Assembly: GCA_946188155.1 (NCBI GenBank)
Contig: CAMHUC010000002.1
Location: 55,757 to 119,756, forward strand
From: an uncultured bacterium
GTDB lineage: Bacteria; Bacteroidota; Bacteroidia; Bacteroidales; Bacteroidaceae
Direction: 5' to 3'
DNA: 64,000 nucleotides
The translations under genes were made by a program, and so were the position numbers. The notes beneath the pieces are model-generated. The model made no database searches. It had not been told where the DNA came from and saw only the letters and a list, made by a program, of their open reading frames with translations. This document shows positions 44,874 to 53,499 of the stretch, one piece after another (position 1 is the first letter of the stretch; each line of letters starts with the position of its first letter).

Positions 44874-45581
44874 ATGAAAAGGATTTTTATCATGATGATG
44901 TGCGCCATGCTTACGTTGTTGTGTACAACGGCATCGGCAAAGACGCTCGTAGTGTACTACAGCTACACGAACAACTGCCGTGAGATTGTGACCACGCTGA
45001 CCAGTCGGATAGAGGCTGATGTGCTGGAGATACAGCCTGCCGAGAAGGGACTGAAGTACGAGGCCAACGGCTATGCCCTGGGCACCGAACTGCTCAATGC
45101 CATCAAGGCCGCTCCAGGCGATGCGGGCAGCTATCCCGCCATCGACCCTGTGACCATATCGCTCGGCGACTATGAAACCGTCATCATCGTTACGCCCCTC
45201 TGGTGGAGCCAGATGGCAGCGCCGATGCAGACCTATCTCTTCAACTACGGCAGCCAGATGGCAGGCAAGAACGTAGGACTGATTGTGTCGAGCGCCAGCA
45301 GTGGCATCAGCGGTGTCGTCGCCGACTGCAAGCGGCTGGTCCCTGACGGTAAGTACTTCAGCGAGAATCTTTGGGTCAACCACTCCAGTCACTCCAACCG
45401 CGCGTCGCTGATTCAGAATTGGCTCACGGCTGTCAACTACAATACGGTGACGGCCATCAATGAGGCACTGGCCGTTGAGACTATCCCCGCCCGCATCTAC
45501 GACCTGAACGGGCGGCTGCTGAATCAGAAGCCTTCTAAAGGTCTCTATATTATAAATGGTAAGAAGCGAATCATAGAATAA
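44874..45581 (+). CDS. Exported flavodoxin-fold protein with T9SS-like tail
   Basis: 235 residues. An N-terminal signal peptide ('IFIMMMCAMLTLLCTTASA') is followed by a flavodoxin domain: 'KTLVVYYSYTNNCREIVTTL' (phosphate-binding loop, S/T-x-T-x-N-like), 'ETVIIVTPLWWSQMAAPMQT' (the W-x-aromatic FMN loop) and 'NVGLIVSSASSG'. After ~residue 205 it continues 'ARIYDLNGRLLNQKPSKGLY', a short sorting-domain-like tail. Flavodoxins are normally cytoplasmic electron carriers, so an exported version is unusual, although 'flavodoxin family' lipoproteins do occur in Bacteroidetes. It might handle quinones or flavins in the envelope. Stand-alone gene. Confidence 0.85.
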   Translation: MKRIFIMMMCAMLTLLCTTASAKTLVVYYSYTNNCREIVTTLTSRIEADVLEIQPAEKGLKYEANGYALGTELLNAIKAAPGDAGSYPAIDPVTISLGDYETVIIVTPLWWSQMAAPMQTYLFNYGSQMAGKNVGLIVSSASSGISGVVADCKRLVPDGKYFSENLWVNHSSHSNRASLIQNWLTAVNYNTVTAINEALAVETIPARIYDLNGRLLNQKPSKGLYIINGKKRIIE

Positions 45582-45767
45582 AACGCCAGTGAAACGGGGA
45601 CTATTCCTTATGTAGTTCGCCCTTGCGCTCTACCCTATCTGAATCTTCCGATGGCGTGTAAGGGATGTATATGGGTCATGGGGTCCCTGATCGTTTTTCG
45701 GAAAAAGATCAAAGCCCCCCTGATTGTATAATCTTTGCTGAATTTTTTTTGTTTCAACGAAAATGTG

Positions 45768-45777
45768 TATCTTTGCA
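45768..45777 (+). promoter_or_regulatory. -7 promoter box of the ketopantoate reductase gene
   Basis: TATCTTTGCA ends 6 bases before the ATG at 45784, showing that the upstream in-frame ATG at 45763 cannot be the start. Confidence 0.65.
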
Positions 45778-45783
45778 GCCGTT

Positions 45784-46692
45784 ATGACATATTCAGTAAT
45801 AGGAATGGGAGCCATCGGCGGCTATTACGGAGGCCGCCTGGCAAATGCCGGGCTTGAGGTCAACTTTCTCTCGCACAGCGACTACGCATACGTTGTGGAG
45901 CATGGTCTGCGCGTGGATTCGTGCGACGGCGACTTCTACCTGCCGCATATCAACGCTTACCACACTTCGGCCGACATGCCCAAGACAGACGTTATCGTCG
46001 TGGGACTAAAGACGGTGAATAACCATCTGCTGCCCGAGCTGATATCCCCTATCATCAAGGAGGATACGGTGGTGGTGCTCATACAGAACGGTATCGGCGT
46101 GGAGGCCGACCTTCAGGCCGTGTTCCCCAAACTGCACATCGTGGCCGGACTGGCCTTCATCTGTTCATCGAAGACCAAGCCCGGGCACGTCAGCCACCAG
46201 TGCTACGGCTCAATCAATCTCGGCAACTATTCGTGCCCGCAGGAGAGGTTTGCCCAGCTGCTGAGCGACTTCCGCCAGGCCGGCATCCAGGCTGCGGAGG
46301 TACCCTACGAGGAGGCCCGCTGGAAGAAGGCAGTGTGGAACATGCCCTTCAATGGCATGACGGTGGCCTTGGACACCTCTACCGACCAGCTGCTGGCCAA
46401 TCCTGCCACGCGTCAGCTCATCTACGACCAGATGATGGAAGTGATAGGGGCCGCCAATGCCTTAGGTATCGATACGATAACCTCCGACTTTGCCGACCGG
46501 ATGATGCAGATGACCGACGAGATGGTGCCATACAGTCCGTCGATGAAGTTGGACTACGACTTCCACCGCCCGATGGAAATCTATTACCTCTACTCGCGCC
46601 CCATCGAAGAGGCCAGGAAAGCAGGCTTCGGCATGCCAAAGCTGGCGATGCTTGAAGCCTTGCTGAAGTTTAAGGAGTCGAGAGCATTGTAG
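45784..46692 (+). CDS. 2-dehydropantoate 2-reductase (ketopantoate reductase)
   Basis: 302 residues from the preferred start. The N-terminal Rossmann motif 'YSVIGMGAIGGYYGGRLANA' binds NADPH. 'TDVIVVGLKTVNNHL' and 'VVVLIQNGIGVEADLQAVFP' match the ApbA/PanE N-terminal domain, and 'EVPYEEARWKKAVWNMPFNG' carries the Lys/Asn residues of the C-terminal domain. The end 'MEIYYLYSRPIEEARKAG' is typical. It reduces ketopantoate to pantoate for pantothenate/CoA synthesis, although many paralogues of this family act on other 2-keto acids. Alone in its operon. Confidence 0.88.
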   Translation: MTYSVIGMGAIGGYYGGRLANAGLEVNFLSHSDYAYVVEHGLRVDSCDGDFYLPHINAYHTSADMPKTDVIVVGLKTVNNHLLPELISPIIKEDTVVVLIQNGIGVEADLQAVFPKLHIVAGLAFICSSKTKPGHVSHQCYGSINLGNYSCPQERFAQLLSDFRQAGIQAAEVPYEEARWKKAVWNMPFNGMTVALDTSTDQLLANPATRQLIYDQMMEVIGAANALGIDTITSDFADRMMQMTDEMVPYSPSMKLDYDFHRPMEIYYLYSRPIEEARKAGFGMPKLAMLEALLKFKESRAL

Positions 46693-46738
46693 GGACGTAT
46701 CATATAGCGGTTATGACTATCTACAAGAGCCACCCGCT

Positions 46739-46978
46739 ATGGCAGGCGCGCGCTATCAAGCAACCTATGCCTACGTTCTTTCACCGCTTACCGATGAGAT
46801 ACGCCTTGTGCTGAGCAATCATGCTTGCTTTCTCTTCAAGAATATACTTGCCGAAAGCGAGATGGCGCACGTTCAGCAATCGATGAGGCAGGGCGAGACG
46901 CTGCGCTATGCCCTCATCCTCTGCAATGTCTATAAGCGCGGAATACAAAAAGTGGAGTTCACTATCAAGAAGAAATAA
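46739..46978 (+). CDS. Small unrecognised ORF
   Basis: 79 codons, 46 bp after the ketopantoate reductase gene, rich in charged helices at the end ('EMAHVQQSMRQGETLRYALI', 'GIQKVEFTIKKK'). I do not recognise a family. An alternative short frame begins at 46713 and ends at 46811. There is no clear promoter. It may be a gene remnant or a chance frame. Confidence 0.3.
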   Translation: MAGARYQATYAYVLSPLTDEIRLVLSNHACFLFKNILAESEMAHVQQSMRQGETLRYALILCNVYKRGIQKVEFTIKKK

Positions 46979-47035
46979 TGGCATAATAAAATATAAAAGA
47001 TGAGGACGATATGGCTGTAACTCGGGAAAAACTCG

Positions 47036-47045
47036 TACCTTTGTG
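47036..47045 (+). promoter_or_regulatory. -7 promoter box of the BRO-domain gene
   Basis: TACCTTTGTG, 26 bp before the ATG at 47072. Confidence 0.55.
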
Positions 47046-47071
47046 TCCGGGAATTCATAAATCAGCGCAAT

Positions 47072-47947
47072 ATGGACGATAACTTTGCCATACAGCTCTT
47101 TGAGGGCAAGAAAGTACGCTTCGTCTGGGACGAAGAAAAAGAAAAGTACTATTTCGCAGTAGTGGATATAGTGCAAGTGCTAACCGAAAGTGCCGACTAT
47201 CAGACGGCACGTAAATATTGGAAAGTACTGAAAGGCAGGCTGTTAAAGGAAGGAAACGAAACGGTAACAAATTGTTACCAGTTGAAATTGCCGGCTGCTG
47301 ACGGGAAGAAACGCTTAACAGATGTTGCTGACTTGGAGCAGATTTTCCGCCTCATCCAGTCCATCCCCTCCAAGAAGGCAGAGCCTGTGAAGAAATGGCT
47401 GGCCGAGGTGGGAGCACAGCGCATTGACCAGATGATTGACCCTGAACTGACATTCCAAATGGCTGTTGAGGACTACCGTCGTCAGGGTTATAGCGACCGC
47501 TGGATCAACGAGCGCATGCGCTCCATCGAGATGCGCAAGGAACTGACCGACGAGTGGCATCGCTCCGGCATCCACGAACCCAGGGACTTTGCCATCCTCA
47601 CCAACGTACTCACCAAGGCATGGAGCGGCATGACCACGGGTGAATACAAGCGCCACAAAGGACTGACGAAAGAGAACCTGCGTGACAACATGACGAACGT
47701 GGAACTGGCCCTCAACACGCTTGCCGAGGTCGCCACCACGGAAATTGCCCGCCAACGCCAGACAAAGGGTATGAAGGAAAGCCGCGATGCAGCACACGCT
47801 GGCGGTCAGATTGCCAAGAACACTCGCGACGACTTGGAGCGACAACTTGGCCGTACGGTCATATCTTCAGAACGAGCCTCTGACTACATCAAGCCGATAG
47901 AAAGTCAGGAGGCCGATGCGCTCCCAATTCCTGATGAAGAGAAATAG
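47072..47947 (+). CDS. BRO-N-domain / DinD-like protein
   Basis: 291 residues. The N-terminal 110 residues match BRO-N: 'IQLFEGKKVRFVWDEEKEKY', 'FAVVDIVQVLTESADYQTAR', 'YWKVLKGRLLKEG'. A middle segment 'FRLIQSIPSKKAEPVKKWLA' follows. The C-terminal half ('EWHRSGIHEPRDFAILTNVL', 'AGGQIAKNTRDDLERQLGRT') resembles the DNA-damage-inducible protein D group. BRO/DinD proteins bind DNA and are common on phages and islands; E. coli DinD inhibits RecA filament formation. A stress or phage-related role here is inference. Single-gene unit with its own promoter. Confidence 0.85.
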   Translation: MDDNFAIQLFEGKKVRFVWDEEKEKYYFAVVDIVQVLTESADYQTARKYWKVLKGRLLKEGNETVTNCYQLKLPAADGKKRLTDVADLEQIFRLIQSIPSKKAEPVKKWLAEVGAQRIDQMIDPELTFQMAVEDYRRQGYSDRWINERMRSIEMRKELTDEWHRSGIHEPRDFAILTNVLTKAWSGMTTGEYKRHKGLTKENLRDNMTNVELALNTLAEVATTEIARQRQTKGMKESRDAAHAGGQIAKNTRDDLERQLGRTVISSERASDYIKPIESQEADALPIPDEEK

Positions 47948-48175
47948 GCGATTGTTGTAGAGGTAAAAAGCTAAATAGTATCGGCAATCTGCTGAAAGCG
48001 GCCATTTGGGGAGACCGCGATAACCCCCTCCGTTTCCAACCCAGACCCATGCCGACACCGCAACCAAGGAAATAACAGCATCAAGACGGAGTGATGAACT
48101 TAACGAAAACGGGATTTTTCATCTAATAATTTGTAAAAGGTAAGGGCGAAGCGAACGCTTTTCACCAAAAAGTCG

Positions 48176-48185
48176 TATATTTGCA
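48176..48185 (+). promoter_or_regulatory. -7 promoter box of the membrane wHTH regulator
   Basis: TATATTTGCA, 27 bp upstream of the ATG at 48213. Confidence 0.6.
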
Positions 48186-48212
48186 GTCGAAAAGTGAAAC
48201 TGAAAAATAAGC

Positions 48213-48938
48213 ATGAAACAGCAATATGCAGTCATCGTGCTCTTTGCACTGATAGTAGCGTCGAGCCTGACCAGTCTTGACAGTTATCGCTCTACGAGCA
48301 GAAGGGTAAGCGAGGATATGGACAGGGCACTGGCCATCACGATGCTGGAGCAGCAGAGTGATGTCATCAGTCAGGACACCATCCGTACGTTTAACAGCCA
48401 CTTGCAGATAGCGGCATTGCGAGGCAAGGCTACGCTAGCGGTGGACACCCGCAGCAGACAGTTCAAGGCGTATGCCCAATGCTCGGAGGCCACTATCTTC
48501 AGCCTCTCCGACCAGCGACCTGCAGCATTGCTCTGGGTACTGACAGGATGCTGGGCGATGCTCGTGTGGTATCGTGGAGTCAAGAATCACGGGGACAGGT
48601 TGCTTGATTCTGGCCAGAATCATGAACCTGTCCCCGTGATTCTCGGCAATGGCTTTGGCGGTCTTACCTATTCAGAAGCAGAAGGCCGTTTCTATGCTGC
48701 TGACGGCAGCTTGATGCGGCTGACTCCCATGCAGCACCAGCTGATGGAGATGTTCTTTCATTCGCCCTCTCATTCATTGTCAAAGGCAGAAATCTGCGAG
48801 GCCCTGTGGCCCAAGAAACCCGATGCTAGCGATACGCTCTACACGCTGATCCGCCGACTGAAACCCGTCATAGAGCAGCATTCCAATCTCAAAATCGAGT
48901 CAGACCGTAGCAAGGCCTATCGGTTGACAGTCAAATAA
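48213..48938 (+). CDS. Membrane-anchored winged-helix (OmpR/PhoB C-terminal type) regulator
   Basis: 241 residues. First membrane helix 'YAVIVLFALIVASSL' (~5-19), an extracytoplasmic ~85-residue region, a second helix 'PAALLWVLTGCWAMLVWY' (~105-122), then a cytoplasmic winged helix: 'LTPMQHQLMEMFFHSPSHSL' and 'SKAEICEALWPKKPDASDTL' with 'YTLIRRLKPVIEQHSNLKIE' (recognition helix region). This ToxR/CadC-like topology would let an envelope signal reach DNA directly; it is inverted relative to CadC because the DNA-binding part is C-terminal. Between helix 2 and the wHTH the linker 'VKNHGDRLLDSGQNHEPVPV' is encoded by the 61-bp palindrome at 48583-48643. Targets are unknown. Confidence 0.82.
   Translation: MKQQYAVIVLFALIVASSLTSLDSYRSTSRRVSEDMDRALAITMLEQQSDVISQDTIRTFNSHLQIAALRGKATLAVDTRSRQFKAYAQCSEATIFSLSDQRPAALLWVLTGCWAMLVWYRGVKNHGDRLLDSGQNHEPVPVILGNGFGGLTYSEAEGRFYAADGSLMRLTPMQHQLMEMFFHSPSHSLSKAEICEALWPKKPDASDTLYTLIRRLKPVIEQHSNLKIESDRSKAYRLTVK
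48583..48643 (+). repeat. 61-bp near-perfect palindrome inserted in frame
   Basis: 19-bp perfect arms AGAATCACGGGGACAGGTT / AACCTGTCCCCGTGATTCT flank a second palindrome GATTCTGGCCAGAATC. The 'ggggacagg' core is reminiscent of REP sequences mobilised by RAYT transposases; a shorter GGGGGGACAGTCCCC lies near 5060. Confidence 0.85.
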
Positions 48939-48947
48939 TATCATAAT

Positions 48948-48994
48948 ATCATGGAGACAGATACTTGTATAAGCCAATGACTTGTCTCCATGAT
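48948..48994. terminator. Bidirectional terminator between convergent genes
   Basis: ATCATGGAGACA / TGTCTCCATGAT, a 12-bp stem with a 23-nt loop, between the wHTH gene and the minus-strand thioredoxin-like gene. Confidence 0.7.
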
Positions 48995-48999
48995 TTGAG

Positions 49000-50964
49000 T
49001 TATTCCGCAAGTTCCCGCAGTGTCTCTGAAAGTTCCTCTATGGTCTGTGGAGAGGCAATGATGATACCGCGTTTGTCGATGACAACGGTTTCCGGCCAGG
49101 AGCTGATACCGTAGACTCCTGCGGCTTTGGTGGTCAGCTGGGGCCAAGGCAGCTGCTCGTCCCTTACGCGCTCTTTCCAGCGCTGGCCATTATCCATGCC
49201 GTCGGTTGCCAGACTGACTATCTGTAGTCCTTTCGTCGCATGGTATTGGTCATAGAGGGCTCGCAACTGAGACAAGATGTCATACTCGCCACGATGCCAA
49301 CTCTCCCAAAAGTGCAGCACCACGTAGCCCTGCCCGATGTATTCCTTCAGCTGGTGATACTCGCCTAAGGTGTCGGCCAGCAGGATGTCTGTATAGCGGA
49401 TGTCGGGACGACGTTTCTCGAGTCCAGCAGCATACTCACGCACAGGCGACAAGAGCGGGTGGTTGGCATAGCGGTAGTCTGGACGGAGGAACGGCTTTAG
49501 CTCGTCATAAGTCAGTTCGGTATAGTTAAGAAAGAGCGCGTAAGTGGCCAGCAGACTGTCCTTGCCAGAGAAGATGGCCTGACGGAAATGCTGGATTCTC
49601 TTTAGCGTGGCTTCGTCTAATTCTTTCTTATCCTTAAGACTTTGCATCCAGAGTCGTTCTGTCTCTGCTCTGTTTACGAAGTCATTGCGGCGCAATGACG
49701 CTTTAGAGCCTTTGGCAGAGCGGTGAGGTAGGTCTATGTCTACAGGCTGTCCGTCGACCCAGAAATAGGTGGTGCTCAGCTGGTCGGTAGTCAGATAGCA
49801 AACCTCATCCTTAGGCAACTGGCAGGTGAACGAGAAGCGTCCATACCTGACGGGATATTTCCCCATGTCCTCATGAACCACGAGGCGTCTGAGCGTCACG
49901 CTGTCTGCGTCTTTTGGCGCCGTTCCGCTAATCTGGCATTCCACCAGTTGCAGGTCGGGTGATTGGTTGACGATGAGGGAGTTGTAGCTGACAACCTTGC
50001 GTGCCTGTGTTGTGGTAGCCGTTGATGACTGAATTATTGCAGGACGTTTCTGCTGATTGCCCTCTTCCTGGTAATACTCGCTCTTCTTGTAGAGCGTATA
50101 GCAGGTATAGGCAAACATGTCTTTGTGCCGCTGCCCTTTGGCCTCGTCGACAAAGGGATTGATGATGCCTATCAGCGTGTTATACTGCTCGTTAGTCAAC
50201 CTGTTCGGGTAGCCCTCACACATCTTGTGCAGAATGACCACTGCCGCCGTCTTGCCTCCTTCCGTCTCGCGCTGGTAGATGTCGCAGGTACTCCGCACCT
50301 TGGCCAGCAGTTCTTCGTAGGTTTTCGGAGCCGTAGGGTCAGCAGCGTATTCTGCCGTTCCGCTATAAGAGATGGGCGCAATGGGCTGGATAAACGGTGT
50401 GCCATCCTTTTTCTTGCACCACACTTCATACACCTTGCCGTTCATCATCCAGTGGTTGCCAGCCTGCTTGTCGGGTATGATGCGCTGTTCCCAAACCAAG
50501 ATGACGGCATAGGCATAGCCACGGGGTTCATCGAAGGCTATCAGGCGGACGCGTTGCCGCAAGTCGAACTTGACGTTGAAGCTGATGCCGCCATACTTGC
50601 TGCCATAGCTGATTCTCACGCCACGCATCAATGGCAAACCCTCCGAACCGTTATGGATATAGGTTTCCTTGGCATGAACCGTCTCCTGGCGCAGGGTCTG
50701 CTCCAAGGCTCGCAGGTGGTTGAACAAGAGCGTAGAGTCGGTGCTGTTCTCCACGGCAAACATCATGCTAAAGCTGTATGCGGTGGTTTTGCTGCCCGTC
50801 ACTTCATCGCTGTTGATGGCCACGCCTTTGCTGACGTTGTACTCACCAGCGGCCACAAAAGCTTCTATCTTCTCATGAATGCGTTGGGCAGATTCGCTCA
50901 CTTGTGCCTGTCCTGTCAGCAGAACCAGCAGGCAGGCGGCTGTTGTCAATAGTCTATTCTTCAT
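49000..50964 (-). CDS. Secreted protein with C-terminal thioredoxin-like domain lacking CXXC
   Basis: 654 residues with a signal peptide ('LLTTAACLLVLLTGQAQ'). The first ~500 residues have no family I can name. The last ~130 residues are a TlpA/AhpC-like thioredoxin fold: 'GYVVLHFWESWHRGEYDILS', 'GLQIVSLATDGMDNGQRWKE', 'YGISSWPETVVIDKRGIIIA' with the cis-Pro region. Where TlpA proteins have WCxxC this one reads W-E-S-W-H-R-G-E, so it has no redox cysteines and is probably a binding or structural relative. It is the last gene of a sigma/anti-sigma operon (11-bp overlap with the upstream gene), suggesting an envelope-stress output or sensor. An N-terminal region has several Cys residues. Confidence 0.75.
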   Translation of the reverse strand: MKNRLLTTAACLLVLLTGQAQVSESAQRIHEKIEAFVAAGEYNVSKGVAINSDEVTGSKTTAYSFSMMFAVENSTDSTLLFNHLRALEQTLRQETVHAKETYIHNGSEGLPLMRGVRISYGSKYGGISFNVKFDLRQRVRLIAFDEPRGYAYAVILVWEQRIIPDKQAGNHWMMNGKVYEVWCKKKDGTPFIQPIAPISYSGTAEYAADPTAPKTYEELLAKVRSTCDIYQRETEGGKTAAVVILHKMCEGYPNRLTNEQYNTLIGIINPFVDEAKGQRHKDMFAYTCYTLYKKSEYYQEEGNQQKRPAIIQSSTATTTQARKVVSYNSLIVNQSPDLQLVECQISGTAPKDADSVTLRRLVVHEDMGKYPVRYGRFSFTCQLPKDEVCYLTTDQLSTTYFWVDGQPVDIDLPHRSAKGSKASLRRNDFVNRAETERLWMQSLKDKKELDEATLKRIQHFRQAIFSGKDSLLATYALFLNYTELTYDELKPFLRPDYRYANHPLLSPVREYAAGLEKRRPDIRYTDILLADTLGEYHQLKEYIGQGYVVLHFWESWHRGEYDILSQLRALYDQYHATKGLQIVSLATDGMDNGQRWKERVRDEQLPWPQLTTKAAGVYGISSWPETVVIDKRGIIIASPQTIEELSETLRELAE

Positions 50965-51640
50965 TTTCAGTCGTGTTTACATTGTTAGTATTAATGGCCT
51001 CCATGGGACGTCCGTCCTTGTCGAGCTGATGCAGTAGATAGTTGTTGACAATGCGCTGCAGTCGCTCGTCAGCGTGTATCAGTTTCTGCATCCGTTCTAT
51101 ATAGAGACTTTCGTCCACTTGGGTCAGTTCGCGTTCTATCTTGGCGATGTAGTAGTCGAGGCTGTCGGCAGTCGAAGAAACACGCTCGTGCTTGAATGAC
51201 TGAAGATGGCTTGCCTTATGCTTTACAACTATGTTTCTCTCTGTTTGTCTTGCTTGGCTTGCCATCGTTTTTCCCGTCAGCACTCGGTTGCTAATTGTAT
51301 CGGTTTTAGGGGAATTTCCATTGGGTGTAGAATTGGTTTCCGCCGGGTTTGGAGTTGGCTTCCGTGCTGTATGGACTATTTCGTTCTGCGCAGTCCTTTT
51401 TTCTTCCTTCATGTCCTGATTTATGTTCAGCATGAGGAAAAGCAGAACACTGGCGGCAACGGCTATTGCCGAAGCGATGTAGAGTCTGGCTCGACGGGCT
51501 GGCCGTCTTCCTGGCTCGTCATTGGCGGGCTGTGCATCCATGTCGGGCAAGCTGTCTATGATGCGGTCCGTCAGCTCGTCAGGATGGCTGACGTCAGGCT
51601 GTTGTTGCAGTTGGGTCAATATGTCGTCAATCTTCTTCAT
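50954..51640 (-). CDS. Probable anti-sigma factor (single-pass membrane protein)
   Basis: 228 residues. A cytoplasmic N-terminus ('DDILTQLQQQPDVSHPDELT', 'RIIDSLPDMDAQPAND') is followed by one membrane helix 'LYIASAIAVAASVLLFLMLN' (~52-71) and a charged periplasmic region. Layout and position directly after an ECF sigma gene (14-nt overlap) identify it as the likely anti-sigma factor, although no zinc-binding ZAS motif is visible. The periplasmic part contains 'DYYIAKIERELTQVDESLYI', which could sense or bind the adjacent thioredoxin-like protein (speculative). Confidence 0.7.
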   Translation of the reverse strand: MKKIDDILTQLQQQPDVSHPDELTDRIIDSLPDMDAQPANDEPGRRPARRARLYIASAIAVAASVLLFLMLNINQDMKEEKRTAQNEIVHTARKPTPNPAETNSTPNGNSPKTDTISNRVLTGKTMASQARQTERNIVVKHKASHLQSFKHERVSSTADSLDYYIAKIERELTQVDESLYIERMQKLIHADERLQRIVNNYLLHQLDKDGRPMEAINTNNVNTTENEE

Positions 51641-52181
51641 ATCCTAAATTCTTTAGTCGTTTACGTATGGTCTGGCGGGCTACATACAGGTTGCTTTTCA
51701 ACTGTCGGACATCCATATCCGTGATTTCTTCAGCCTCCTGCAGGGAGAGTCCTTCGAGTTGGCAGAGGGTGAAAGCTATGCGCTGCTTCTCGCTCAGTCC
51801 TTCAGCCAGCAGTCGCACAATGGCTGCCCACTCTGCGTTTTCCAACTGTCGCTGGCTGTCGTCAGATGCAATACGGTGCAACGTGCGCTCATCATCAGGC
51901 AGAGAAATCAGCGGTTTTTCACGTTTCAGCCTATCCAGGCACAGCCGCGTGGCTATTGTGTAGAGCCAGGTTCTGAATGGCTTTTGCGGGTCGTAGCTTC
52001 TGATGCTTTGCCAGACACGGATAAAAGTGTCCTGCACCACATCTTTCGCTTCTTCCTCGTCGGCCAGCATCTTCAGCGATAGCGAGAATACCATGCGCTG
52101 GTAGTTCTTCACTACCTCGCAGAATGCGGCCTTGTCGCCGCGCTGGCATCGTGTGATGATTTCGCTGTCTGTCTGTGTCAT
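51627..52181 (-). CDS. ECF-family RNA polymerase sigma factor
   Basis: 184 residues. Region 2: 'FCEVVKNYQRMVFSLSLKML', 'EAKDVVQDTFIRVWQSIRSY', 'PFRTWLYTIATRLCLDRLKR'. Region 4: 'LLAEGLSEKQRIAFTLCQLE' and 'GLSLQEAEEITDMDVRQLKS' with the helix-turn-helix continuing 'NLYVARQTIRKRL'. It directs RNA polymerase to stress or surface-response promoters. First gene of a three-gene operon with its anti-sigma factor and the thioredoxin-like protein. Confidence 0.93.
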   Translation of the reverse strand: MTQTDSEIITRCQRGDKAAFCEVVKNYQRMVFSLSLKMLADEEEAKDVVQDTFIRVWQSIRSYDPQKPFRTWLYTIATRLCLDRLKREKPLISLPDDERTLHRIASDDSQRQLENAEWAAIVRLLAEGLSEKQRIAFTLCQLEGLSLQEAEEITDMDVRQLKSNLYVARQTIRKRLKNLGYEED

Positions 52182-52327
52182 ACTATTGCGGGGCTGTCTT
52201 TATATAAGTATACGATGCTGGAAGAGCTAAGTCGAAAAGCAGGGGTTCTTTTTTTGAGGGAAAGCGTCATTCTCTTTACGATTTCCCATGCAAAGGCAGC
52301 ATTTATAATATGCACAAGACGACAGAG

Positions 52328-53462
52328 TCAGACAAACAGTTGGTCCATAACAACCTCCGACCGCACAATCCCGCTATGGATGTTTTGGGCGACGCCGTAC
52401 GTTGTTATAAATGTGTGGCAGAGAGCCTTCTTCGTCTTCGTAACATTACGGAACAGGCTCGCCCTGTTGCGTAACCGTTCTTCATACTCTGCGTCTATTT
52501 CATATTTGTCGGAAACATATTTTATCTCACAGATATTGATCACCTCGTCAGCACGGTCTATAAGGAGGTCAATTTGCGCTCCCTTCCATTTTCTCCCGTT
52601 CGCATCAGTAAATGGCTTACAACTCCACGAATGTACATTGCTGATGACACCGCCAATGCTGAGAGCCGTCTTGATCTGAGAGATATGATGCAGACAGACT
52701 TGTTCGAATGCGTAGCCGCTCCAGGAAGTCATCTGCCCTTTGCCAGAGAGCTTGCTCCAAAGATGCTCGTCTTGCCCGCTTCCTGCTGCCACAAACTTAA
52801 TATGAAAAAGACTGAACAGATCTGTCAGCTGATACATTGCGTCCCGTTCTGTCTTACCTATGGCTGTGTATTTACGGATGAAGTCACACTTTACCAGATT
52901 GTCGAGCACTTCCGTCAAATCGCCGCCTTCACCGAGTTTCAGAGACTCAAGAATTTCGCGCCTTGTCATTCCTTTCTGCTTTGTAGCCAGCAGTTCTACA
53001 ATGCTCCTGTAAATCTTGGAGTCTTTAAACAGTGAGCGGAACAAGAAGTCAAATTCTGTACGTAGAGGTGCGCCTTGGCTGAAGAAGAGATCATCAATAC
53101 AGACAGAGAGGGGGACGCCTTTTATCAGCATATCCAGATAATAAGGTATGCCTCCCATCACCATATAGGCTTGGAGAAGCTGATGGCGGCTCATCTCTAT
53201 ACCTTTTATCTCTTTCAGGAAGCATTCTGTCTCTCGAAGGCTGAAAGGTGCAAGCCATATTGAACGGCATACCCGACCGTAAAGCCCACCCTTGTCGCCA
53301 ATGAATTTCGATAGCATCCATGTGGTGGCCGAGCCACATACAAACAGTTTACCCCACTCGCCGCCGGCCATATACCGCTATCAGTTCGGCCTTGCCACTT
53401 GCCAGATAATTACCGATGAGCGACTGTTCGTATTCACGCCCTATAATCTTGCTTTTTCCCAT
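52328..53462 (-). pseudogene. Broken ATPase (AAA/DUF234-type) gene with internal deletion at Walker A
   Basis: A promoter and ATG at 53462 begin 'MGKSKIIGREYEQSLIGNYL', then 'ELIAVYGRRRVG' and an immediate TAA. This is the usual start of the archaeal-type ATPase family, broken exactly where GKT of Walker A should come. In another frame, the sequence resumes at 53371 with 'GKLFVCGSATTWMLSKFIGD', a motif that in intact relatives lies ~100 residues further on, after Walker B. From there an intact frame runs to 52328 with 'PFSLRETECFLK', a winged helix and a C-terminal PD-(D/E)XK-like 'AQIDLLIDRADEVINICEIK'. The junction thus removes the nucleotide-binding core and shifts frame. A 347-residue product could still be made from 53371, but would lack ATPase function. 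Confidence 0.75.
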
Positions 53463-53482
53463 ATCCAATTTGCCTTAGCCAG

Positions 53483-53492
53483 TGCAAAGATA
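53483..53492 (-). promoter_or_regulatory. -7 promoter box of the broken ATPase gene
   Basis: TATCTTTGCA on the minus strand, 20 bp before the ATG at 53462. Confidence 0.55.
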
Positions 53493-53499
53493 AGCAAAT

